Assembly: GCA_964632755.1 (NCBI GenBank)
Contig: CAZWDT010000079.1
Span: 1 to 6,719 of the forward strand
Origin: JAFGMR01 sp964632755
Lineage (GTDB): Archaea; Halobacteriota; Methanosarcinia; Methanotrichales; Methanotrichaceae
Length of the DNA: 6,719 nucleotides
Direction: 5' to 3'
Shown here: positions 1 through 4,877 of the stretch, piece by piece
Layout: every line of letters starts with the position of its first letter
How positions within the stretch are numbered: the stretch's first letter is position 1
Program-made: the position numbers and the translations under genes
Notes under the pieces: generated by a model
Told to the model about the DNA's origin: nothing
Seen by the model: the letters and a program-made list of their open reading frames with translations, nothing else
The model's database searches: none

Positions 1-2
1 GA

Positions 3-137
3 ACGAATAACGTCATAATACCAGTGGATAAGCTGAAAAAGGCTGTTAAGGATCTCCTGCCAACTATCCAGACCCAATACAAGATCACTTCCCTTTATGT
101 CATGGTGGCCAGTGGAGGGGAGGCAAATCTGATGTGA
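3..137 (+). CDS. C-terminal end of an unrecognised protein (partial)
   Basis: This is an open frame entering from the left edge and ending at TGA 135-137, with about 44 residues visible. The peptide begins TNNVIIPVDKLKKAV and ends in ASGGEANLM. Codon use (many C/G third positions, charged and hydrophobic residues alternating) looks coding, and the other two forward frames hit stops within the first 20 bases. No motif is recognised. It lies on the same strand as the ATPase relic and the DUF4157 gene downstream, so it may belong to the same cluster, but a gap of about 220 bases without a gene separates them. It could also be a relic itself. Function unknown. Confidence 0.4.
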   Translation, partial: TNNVIIPVDKLKKAVKDLLPTIQTQYKITSLYVMVASGGEANLM

Positions 138-154
138 GGCATCGCGCAAATCCA

Positions 155-172
155 ATATATATATATATATAT
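155..172. repeat. (AT)9 dinucleotide tract
   Basis: This is a perfect run of nine AT units. It may have served as a TATA-like promoter element for the gene now decayed downstream, since a GAGGAGA sequence follows directly, or it may be a slippage-prone simple repeat. No function can be shown from the sequence. Confidence 0.7.
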
Positions 173-344
173 TGAGGAGATCAGCATAACAAAGGCCCAG
201 TGTCCCCTCGTAGCGCCGATGCCCATATAGGGGGGGCTTTGGCGGGCCGCTATTCCCCTTATCCTTTCTTATCATCCCTTCTCATCATCTATCTATGCCT
301 AATTAGTCACAACAGATCGCTATTCTCCGGTTCTATGTGCCTAA

Positions 345-358
345 ATGAGTGGGTGGTC
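345..358 (+). repeat. 14-bp direct repeat, copy 1 (ATGAGTGGGTGGTC)
   Basis: The same 14 bases recur at 456-469 in the same reading frame, giving EWVV in both places. In the second place an intact ATPase would be expected to read close to EGLV, so the shared sequence may mark a patch copied within the decaying gene. Confidence 0.6.
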
Positions 359-856
359 TGGGATGCCCTATTTGGAAAGCGAAGCGAGGTAAAAGACGCC
401 CACGACCGCTATGCAAACGTCGAGATAAGCTACCTTCTCCAGAAGATGGAGGAGCATGAGTGGGTGGTCATCCATGCAACCAACCTCGGCTGCAACATGG
501 ACCAGGCCTTCCTGTGCCGGATAAGCGCAATAGTCGAGTTCCCCTTCCCGGATGAGGTGGACAGGCAACGTATCTGGCAGGGGATGATACCTACAGAGGC
601 CCCCATAGGTGACGATCTGGGCCTGGATTAACTCTCCCGGCGGATCAAGGTTGCAGGCGGCAACATCAAGAACATAGCCTTGAACGCCGCCTTCCTAGCG
701 GCTGGGGATGGCGGCAGGATCACACAGAGGCATATGGTGAGGGCCACATGGAGGGAGCTCTTGAAGATGGGCGAGGCATTCACCAAGAACGACTTTGGAA
801 AGTATTACGATCTAATCAGCGATATGAGGGGAGCGAGATCTGATGAAATCGATTGA
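359..856 (+). pseudogene. eCIS-type AAA+ ATPase, C-terminal half, decayed
   Basis: The conceptual translation starts at WDALFGKRSEVKDAHDRYAN, the stretch that follows Walker B in the AAA+ ATPases of extracellular contractile injection systems (Afp15-like). It continues with a sensor-1 ATNL (476-487), an EFPFPD motif, the second-region helices and a sensor-2 GGNIKN (656-673). These ATPases are thought to act in assembly or loading of the contractile particle. Damage is clear. Walker A and everything N-terminal are absent, the DEAD-type Walker B acidic pair is replaced by VVWD, the residue pair before IS in the arginine-finger region reads CR where two arginines are usual, and a TAA at 629-631 interrupts the frame. 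The frame beyond that stop is clean to TGA 854-856 and overlaps the next start at 843 by 14 bases, a sign of former translational coupling. A short protein from the GTG at 200 to 631 could be predicted here, but I regard it as part of this relic. The family call is firm; eCIS membership rests on this alignment from memory plus the DUF4157 neighbour. Confidence 0.75.
456..469 (+). repeat. 14-bp direct repeat, copy 2
   Basis: Second copy of ATGAGTGGGTGGTC, inside the ATPase relic just before the sensor-1 strand. It lies 111 bases (37 codons) after copy 1. Confidence 0.6.
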
Positions 857-1817
857 GGCGAAGAGGGCAGCCTCCAGCGGGGCTTCGCCCCAGCAGGTCC
901 AACGCCTGAAGGAGAACGGCAGCCACCCCCCGGGCATGCACAATGTGGAGGGGGCAGCCTCCAGCCTCCAGGCCATGCTTCCCCTGCAGAGGGCTGCTGC
1001 GGTTCAAAAACTTCAGCAGATGAGGGGAAACGGCTTCGTGGCCAGGGTTCAAGCGAAGATGGCCGTCGGGCCTGCAGGCGGTTCGTACGAGCAGGAGGCT
1101 GACCGGATCGCCGAGCGGGTGATGAGGATGTCAAACCCCCAGACGGCCCAGAGCCAGGGTCTGCCAGAAGATGATCTCCAGCTAAAGCCGGCTGCAGGCG
1201 AGATCACGCGCATCTTTCGCCAAGTCGAGCCAGAAGGGCCCGATGATGATGATGATGATGAGATCCAACTGAAGGGCGAGCGTGGCGGCTTTTCAGTCCC
1301 GCAGGCGGTGGAATCTCGCCTGGAAGCCAGGCGTGGCGGGGGCCAGCCGCTTTCCTCCGAGCTGAGGGATTTTATGGAGACCAGGTTCGGCGCTGATTTT
1401 GGCGATGTTCGGCTTCATTCAGATTCCGAGGCAGTCGAGCTTGTCAAGGGGCTCGGGGCCCGGGCCTTCACGAGGGGGCAGGATATCTACATGGGACGCG
1501 GCCAGGATCCGCAGACGGATTCGGGGCAGCGGTTAATCGCCCATGAGCTGACACACGTGGTTCAGCAGGGAGCTGCAAGGGATGCGTCTATAGGAAGAGC
1601 TACTCTTCGAACAATTTTCAGAGGGGCAATCCAGAGGCGAAAAGGCAAGAGCAGAAGGAGATATCAAAATGCCGACTGGAGCAAGCTCCCGAACCAAATG
1701 AAGACTCATATAATGGATGGTGAAGTACGTGATCACAAACCCAAGGGGCTTCACGCCTATACAAATGGATCTCTGTCGACTGGTGTGAATTTGCTGAAAA
1801 AATTTGGTAATAAATAG
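843..1817 (+). CDS. DUF4157 eCIS-associated protein with N-terminal part of an EndoU-like toxin domain; truncated by IS insertion
   Basis: 324 residues remain. The start is an ATG with GAGGGGAG at 826-833, nine bases upstream, and it overlaps the ATPase relic end. Residues 1-80 are polar and Gln/Ala-rich. Residues 74-95 carry the KMAVGPAGGSYEQEADRIAE signature that precedes DUF4157, and an Asp6 run (134-139, encoded by (GAT)6) lies in the linker. DUF4157 spans about 152-243, with RFGADFGDVRLH and the metallopeptidase-like H234-E-L-T-H238 followed by VVQQ. DUF4157 is the protein family most tightly linked to eCIS loci, where it commonly leads toxin payloads. After a basic linker (RRKGKSRRRY), residues 287-306 read H289-I-M-D-G-E then G302-L-H304. 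This is the two-histidine pattern of bacterial EndoU RNases, which cleave RNA (tRNA in known contact-dependent toxins). The frame ends at TAG 1815-1817, whose last base is the first base of the IS. The stop is therefore a product of the insertion and the nuclease domain is incomplete. The DUF4157 call is near certain and EndoU is probable. Confidence 0.85.
   Translation: MKSIEAKRAASSGASPQQVQRLKENGSHPPGMHNVEGAASSLQAMLPLQRAAAVQKLQQMRGNGFVARVQAKMAVGPAGGSYEQEADRIAERVMRMSNPQTAQSQGLPEDDLQLKPAAGEITRIFRQVEPEGPDDDDDDEIQLKGERGGFSVPQAVESRLEARRGGGQPLSSELRDFMETRFGADFGDVRLHSDSEAVELVKGLGARAFTRGQDIYMGRGQDPQTDSGQRLIAHELTHVVQQGAARDASIGRATLRTIFRGAIQRRKGKSRRRYQNADWSKLPNQMKTHIMDGEVRDHKPKGLHAYTNGSLSTGVNLLKKFGNK
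1242..1259 (+). repeat. (GAT)6 trinucleotide tract encoding Asp6
   Basis: Six perfect GAT codons in the linker of the DUF4157 protein. Such uniform codon use is typical of a repeat that grows or shrinks by slippage. Changes by whole units keep the frame. Confidence 0.7.
1809..1816. repeat. Target-site duplication, left copy (AATAAATA)
   Basis: The eight bases directly outside the left IS end are repeated exactly outside the right end (3558-3565). Eight bases is the duplication length known for the IS66 family. The sequence also encodes Asn-Lys of the interrupted gene. Confidence 0.93.
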
Positions 1818-1838
1818 TAACTACTCAGCCCACTAACG
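1817..1838. repeat. IS66 left terminal inverted repeat
   Basis: 22 bases starting GTAACTACTCAG and ending CTAACG. Against the reverse complement of 3536-3557 only positions 13, 14 and 16 differ. Confidence 0.92.
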
Positions 1839-1874
1839 TATAATCATTCAGAATTCGGTCTAGATCATAGCATC

Positions 1875-3431
1875 TCAGCAGGATACAGGTCCCGGAATAA
1901 ACGGGGCGCCTGTCATAGCCCCAAAAATAGCATCGATAACCGATAAGGAACGCTTCCTAACCGTAGAGACGTACCCTCTGATCCGGCAGAACATTCTCGC
2001 TCCCTCCCAACTCCTAAACGTTCCAGAGATCTTCTGCTGCACTTTCATCATCCTCAAGTCCCGCTCCGCTAGGTTGTTGTCGAATGGGACTTCGAAGTCG
2101 TACATGAAGGCAAGTGCCTCCATCCGGTACTTCCGCAACCGATTGAGCAGATTTCTGGCTATGGACTGCTTCTTCCTTCCTCGTTTCTTTGGTAAGCCAT
2201 CGGGGATCGCGACAGGAGTTGGTTGCGGATTTTCGAGTTCGCCCATTTCTATAATTTTATCGAAGCTCTTTTCAAAAGTCATTATCTGCCATGGATCTAG
2301 CTCGGTTGCTACCGTTTTTCTGATATCCACCGCATTCTTGATTTTGAGCAGTAGATCCACGAGTTCTTGAGGCCAACTCTGGTCGTACTCCTCATGGACG
2401 AATGTCAGATCCCTGATATGATGTGAATTGCAGAGCGCGTGCTTGCAGTCGAATTTGAAATAGGAGATCAGTCCATCGTGAACTACAGTTCCCTTGTAGC
2501 CTGGTAATATGCCAATATCATTGCCAGCTTCTGCTCCGCGCTTGTTGTGCGGAGCATAGAATGTCTCAGAATTCGTACCGTAGACGTGGCACCATTTTCG
2601 TTCGCCTTCGATTCTCATTCCAGTCTCGTCAACACACATTGCATGAGAAGCGTGTAGCAGCTCTTTGATTCTGGCCTCAGCATATTCCAAGGCTTCGTAG
2701 CATTCGTGGGTGGCCTGGATCAAAGTCGCCTGGCTCGGAGCATGACCATAGAGATCCAAGAACGACTCACTTAAGCGCTCATAGGGCATAAGTTGATACT
2801 GATTCCAGTAGACTGCAATCGTTTTTATCCAGGATCCATATTGAACTGGGGATTGGGCCTCTTTAGGGAAAGTGGCCTTGTTCGGAGAGGAACAGAATGG
2901 GCAGATCTTGATTTCAGCGCGATGCTCGGTAACTTCAACGTTCATCGGCGGCAAATCGAATACTTGACGAAGCTCGGAATCTACCGCTGCAATACCCTCG
3001 AGCGATCTACCGCAATGACTGCATTCTGTAACTGGGTGAACAACGACTTTATCTGGCTTATCTACCATCTTAAGAGTGTGCCCTGGATGGCCTTTTTGAC
3101 CACCTGATGGCTTCCCGCTTTTTACACGGCGACCTTTTGACGTTCTACGCGTATCCGTTGAAGAGGATTTACTACTGTTGTGGCTGTCTTTGCTTTTCTG
3201 GCCCTCGAGCTCACGTATTCGCTCTTTTAGCTGCTCGACCTCCATCGCCATCTCGATGATGACCTTGCGTTGGGCTAGAACCAAGGCAACCGTTCCTTCG
3301 GGGTCCCTTTTGTGTATGGCTAAGATATCCTCGACGCTCAGATCGATAATCGCACCCAGCTCTAGCGAAATCACTGAATCCATCTGAACTGCGATCTTTT
3401 CTGGGACCTTGGTCGAATTGCCTATGCACAT
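1875..3431 (-). CDS. tnpC: IS66 family transposase (TnpC-type, DDE)
   Basis: 518 residues, a normal full length. It catalyses transposition of the surrounding element. Order of parts: a coiled-coil leucine-zipper-like segment (about 57-78, EVEQLKERIRELE); a Ser/Lys/Arg-rich linker ending GGQKGHPGH (110-118); a zinc-finger region with C137-S-H-C140 and C177-P-F-C180; the catalytic core with D268 (CVDETGMR), D319 (VVHDGLISYF) and E456 (DNNLAERDLRMMKVQQKISG). All three acidic catalytic residues are present and the frame has no stops or shifts, so the enzyme looks functional. The ATG at 3431 is preceded by no clear ribosome binding site. A TATA-like box about 30 bases upstream suggests a leaderless or nearly leaderless message. 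An internal ATG at residue 17 is a possible alternative start. No TnpA or TnpB genes accompany it. Confidence 0.95.
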   Translation of the reverse strand: MCIGNSTKVPEKIAVQMDSVISLELGAIIDLSVEDILAIHKRDPEGTVALVLAQRKVIIEMAMEVEQLKERIRELEGQKSKDSHNSSKSSSTDTRRTSKGRRVKSGKPSGGQKGHPGHTLKMVDKPDKVVVHPVTECSHCGRSLEGIAAVDSELRQVFDLPPMNVEVTEHRAEIKICPFCSSPNKATFPKEAQSPVQYGSWIKTIAVYWNQYQLMPYERLSESFLDLYGHAPSQATLIQATHECYEALEYAEARIKELLHASHAMCVDETGMRIEGERKWCHVYGTNSETFYAPHNKRGAEAGNDIGILPGYKGTVVHDGLISYFKFDCKHALCNSHHIRDLTFVHEEYDQSWPQELVDLLLKIKNAVDIRKTVATELDPWQIMTFEKSFDKIIEMGELENPQPTPVAIPDGLPKKRGRKKQSIARNLLNRLRKYRMEALAFMYDFEVPFDNNLAERDLRMMKVQQKISGTFRSWEGARMFCRIRGYVSTVRKRSLSVIDAIFGAMTGAPFIPGPVSC

Positions 3432-3456
3432 TAAGATCTATGTAGTGGTATCAATT

Positions 3457-3465
3457 AATATTTAA
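3457..3465 (-). promoter_or_regulatory. Probable TATA box of the IS66 transposase gene
   Basis: On the minus strand this reads TTAAATATT, an archaeal TATA-like element whose centre lies about 30 bases upstream of the transposase ATG. That spacing would put the transcript start at or next to the start codon, in agreement with the lack of a Shine-Dalgarno sequence. Position and composition are seen; promoter activity is inferred. Confidence 0.4.
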
Positions 3466-3535
3466 GTTTTTGCTAGATTAATTTGTGTTCTAAATTAACC
3501 GTAGAATTGGAGCCTCAAAGAAGGACTGGACTTTT

Positions 3536-3557
3536 CGTTAGGGACCTGAGTAGTTAC
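3536..3557. repeat. IS66 right terminal inverted repeat
   Basis: 22 bases ending CTGAGTAGTTAC, the inverted partner of 1817-1838 (19 of 22 identical). The element ends exactly at 3557, next to the second AATAAATA. Confidence 0.92.
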
Positions 3558-3565
3558 AATAAATA
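3558..3565. repeat. Target-site duplication, right copy (AATAAATA)
   Basis: Exact copy of 1809-1816 on the far side of the IS66 element. It belongs to the interrupted gene's own sequence, duplicated on insertion. Confidence 0.93.
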
Positions 3566-3863
3566 TGCAATTCATACGATCTGGTGGTCCAACAACAACG
3601 CTGTATACGGTAATATACGATATGCTAAATGGAGCACCATGTTCCCGAAGAACTTCACCGAAGGTATGGTCGCAGCAATCCTCACTAAAGCAGTAGGCGG
3701 GAGATCAGAGGTGGATCTCAGTGAGCTTGGCATACCAGGAGGGACTATCAAAATCGAGAAAGCAGGAAATACAATGTATCCGCATAAAGGATCAGTGCCT
3801 GCAACTAGCGACAAAACCATTACTTTTAAAGGGGATACATATACAGTAGACAACCACGCTTAA
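3566..3863 (+). pseudogene. Severed 3' end of the DUF4157-EndoU gene (C-terminal part of EndoU-like nuclease domain)
   Basis: When 1817-3565 is removed, base 1816 joins base 3566 and the frame runs without a break: ...KKFGNK-Y-AIHTIWWSNNNAVYGN..., ending at TAA 3861-3863. The restored protein has 423 residues, and this segment gives residues 325-423. It contains K346-W-S-T-M-F-P, which fits the conserved Lys/Ser-Thr-x-Phe-Pro stretch of bacterial EndoU domains, and a late T-Y pair (GDTYTV). A predicted protein from TTG 3483 to 3863 would be a chimera: its first 25 codons are IS66 end sequence and it has no good ribosome binding site. The segment has no stops or shifts apart from the insertion, so inactivation appears recent. 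The segment assignment is firm; the EndoU name is by motif recognition only. Confidence 0.85.
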
Positions 3864-3879
3864 TCCGCATAAGCGGATT
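3862..3879. terminator. Perfect 7-bp hairpin overlapping the stop codon, possible 3'-end element
   Basis: AATCCGC and GCGGATT form a perfect stem around a four-base ATAA loop. It starts at the second base of the TAA that ends the DUF4157-EndoU frame. No T-run follows at once, so it is not a classic intrinsic terminator. It may protect the 3' end of the message or be a binding site. Confidence 0.35.
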
Positions 3880-3906
3880 CATGATATATACAGAATAGCA
3901 TCCTAA

Positions 3907-4026
3907 CGAAAACCGGCTGGTGCGGCCCTTGATCACTCCATCAAGGGGGAGTTCGTCACCTATGAAAAGAACGATCAGGGGGACGATCTCAATGGCCAAC
4001 TCATGCCCGAACACTTGGATGAAGCC
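3907..4026 (+). pseudogene. Short coding-like relic, unrecognised
   Basis: This frame opens after TAA 3904-3906 and reads GAALDHSIKGEFVTYEKN then DQGDDLNGQLMPEHLDEA. Its strong preference for C or G in third codon positions (GAC, CTC, GGC, GCC) resembles real genes of the window. After about 40 codons the composition turns AT-rich and coding character is lost. No start codon with a ribosome binding site is present, so it reads as the remaining end of a gene whose front was removed, possibly by the same decay that hit the ATPase. The overlapping minus-strand frame is less gene-like. I do not recognise the family. Confidence 0.35.
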
Positions 4027-4098
4027 TGTTTTTCATCACTCTATCTATTTATATCTCCGCTTTTTATATATCCAATCTCCGCCAGCGGATGCTCTTGG
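4027..4098. other. AT-rich spacer between relic and holin-like gene
   Basis: No gene is seen. The stretch contains CTTTTTATATATCC (around 4062-4075), which could act as a T-rich archaeal termination signal for plus-strand transcripts. A near-palindrome TCCGCCAGCGGA lies just before the end of the minus-strand gene. Confidence 0.3.
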
Positions 4099-4497
4099 TC
4101 ATCTCTTTCCCCTATCCATATTGCGAAGAGCATCCCTCGCCAGTGTATTGCCGTTGACCCAGGCCTTTAGGGCGGAAGCGTCTCCTTTTTTCTCCTCTTT
4201 TATATAGTCGAGGTACTTCTGGATGGAGTTGAAGGCTTCAGTGCCCGCCCCTATCGCAAGGGCTGTGACGAAGGCGTCGAGGGCGTCAGGGACCAGGATG
4301 CCCATTGGCTGCAAGACCCGCAGGCCCACGCCGAAGGCTAGTGCCAGCCCCGCCAGGAGAGCGATCACTCCCATAACTATCTTCTTCTCATCCTCCGCGG
4401 CGACCTTGACCACCAGGGGATCGAGGGCCTCCAGTATCTGCTGAATGGCTATCCCGGCTATCAGCACTGGGGCCAGGGATTGCATAAGTTCGTCCAT
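4099..4497 (-). CDS. Small holin-like membrane protein
   Basis: 132 residues from the ATG at 4497. This start is chosen over the ATG at 4527 because AGGTGAT (4504-4510), a perfect match to the archaeal 16S 3' end, sits six bases upstream of it. Hydrophobic segments lie at about 8-22 (SLAPVLIAGIAIQQI), 40-59 (a clear membrane helix, IVMGVIALLAGLALAFGVGL) and 72-86 (LDAFVTALAIGAGTE), followed by a charged tail rich in Lys/Glu/Arg. The layout, with acidic and lysine-rich loops and a GAGTEAFNSIQKYL-like helix end, recalls small phage-type holins, which form membrane lesions or channels. No family can be confirmed by eye. It points towards the remains of the injection-system locus and could be part of it, for example in particle release, but that is inference. 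Confidence 0.75.
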   Translation of the reverse strand: MDELMQSLAPVLIAGIAIQQILEALDPLVVKVAAEDEKKIVMGVIALLAGLALAFGVGLRVLQPMGILVPDALDAFVTALAIGAGTEAFNSIQKYLDYIKEEKKGDASALKAWVNGNTLARDALRNMDRGKR

Positions 4498-4503
4498 GAT
4501 GGG

Positions 4504-4510
4504 ATCACCT
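4504..4510 (-). promoter_or_regulatory. Ribosome binding site AGGTGAT deciding the start of the holin-like gene
   Basis: AGGTGAT on the minus strand is complementary to the conserved 3' end of 16S rRNA. It lies six bases before the ATG at 4497 but inside the ten-codon extension from 4527, so the shorter protein is preferred. Confidence 0.7.
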
Positions 4511-4533
4511 GGTGTACGATTGTGCATAACTGT

Positions 4534-4561
4534 TTAAGTATTTTACGGTCAAAAATATTTA
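4534..4561 (-). promoter_or_regulatory. Possible promoter of the holin-like gene
   Basis: The minus strand shows AAATATTT (4553-4560) and TAAAATACTTAA (4534-4545), both TATA-like, about 40-60 bases upstream of the ATG. Either would place transcription start a short distance before the AGGTGAT site. Which one is used cannot be decided from sequence. Confidence 0.35.
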
Positions 4562-4877
4562 CTGACGGCTTGAATGACGATGAGCATACTCGTTTAGAAG
4601 CGGAATCGCCTGAAAAATCGCGCTATCCTCTCATCCATCTTACTCACCTACACATCACCCATTTTATATATAATCTACTTTGAGGGGTAGCCTAGATGAG
4701 AGGCTGAGCAGAATGGAGGGAGACATCTCCCTCATAAAGTCGAAGATCGACTTGTTGCCTGGGGCCATCCCCTCCAATCCCCGCCTCTTATCCCAGCCCC
4801 TTCATGAAGATCCTGGCCAATGCCATCCGCGTCGAAGGCCAGGATCTCCGCCCTCCAATCCCTTTCCTGGAAGAGCC
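4562..4877. other. Intergenic stretch with ambiguous short relics
   Basis: No intact gene is visible. On the plus strand, after a TATA-like TTTTATATATAATC (4662-4675), a frame from about 4680 reads SLDERLSRMEGDISLIKSK, which has coiled-coil heptad spacing but loses gene character by about 4790. On the minus strand the same DNA offers a 34-codon frame (ATG 4768 to stop 4664-4666, MAPGNKSIFDFMREM) with GGAGG just upstream. Between 4804 and 4881, minus-strand GLFQERDWRAEILAFDADG competes with plus-strand MKILANAIRVEGQDL. Third-position base use does not separate the strands. A 12-bp direct repeat CCCTCCAATCCC occurs at 4770-4781 and 4851-4862. At least one gene relic is likely, identity unknown. 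Confidence 0.3.

Larger units (their letters stand above)
138..358. other. Gap without a recognisable gene, between partial CDS and ATPase relic
   Basis: No convincing coding region is seen here. A frame open from the GTG at 200 runs into the ATPase relic, but its first 50 or so residues resemble nothing in the AAA+ family. The stretch holds a perfect (AT)9 tract at 155-172 followed by a Shine-Dalgarno-like GAGGAGA at 174-180. Nothing with a start codon sits at the right spacing: an ATA at 186-188 is where an ATG would be expected. This may be the promoter and decayed start of the lost ATPase gene, whose N-terminal half is missing. That reading is inference. Confidence 0.4.
1817..3557 (-). 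mobile_element. Complete IS66-family insertion sequence (1741 bp), ISBst12-like organisation
   Basis: The element is bounded by imperfect terminal inverted repeats. The left end GTAACTACTCAG is matched by CTGAGTAGTTAC at the right, extending to 22 bases with 19 identities. Flanking 8-bp duplications AATAAATA are perfect. It carries one gene, a full-length TnpC-type DDE transposase on the minus strand, and no TnpA or TnpB. This is the arrangement of the single-gene ISBst12-like branch of IS66. Noncoding ends are 57 bases (left) and 126 bases (right). Identical target copies and an intact transposase suggest a fairly recent insertion. It sits inside the DUF4157-EndoU gene. Confidence 0.95.

Noticed and set aside
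200..631. Intact small protein from GTG 200 to 631
   Set aside because: Only the part after about 359 matches a family, that part is a AAA+ C-terminus missing its catalytic motif, and homology continues past the stop. Better read as a pseudogene.
805..1134. Minus-strand frames opposite the DUF4157 gene (805-1134 and 816-1052)
   Set aside because: They are low-complexity, Pro/Ser/Arg-rich shadows of a gene with clear domain motifs on the plus strand.
1817..1838. Natural stop of the DUF4157 gene at 1815-1817
   Set aside because: The G of the TAG is the first base of the IS66 inverted repeat, so the stop did not exist before insertion.
2074..3107. Plus-strand frames within the transposase (2074-2370, 2793-3107)
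   Set aside because: They are antisense to an intact, motif-complete transposase and show no ribosome binding sites or recognisable motifs.
3211..3429. Second minus-strand frame inside the transposase 5' region, as a possible TnpB-like accessory gene
   Set aside because: The peptide lacks TnpA/TnpB features and overlaps the transposase coiled-coil codons in another frame. It is a shadow.
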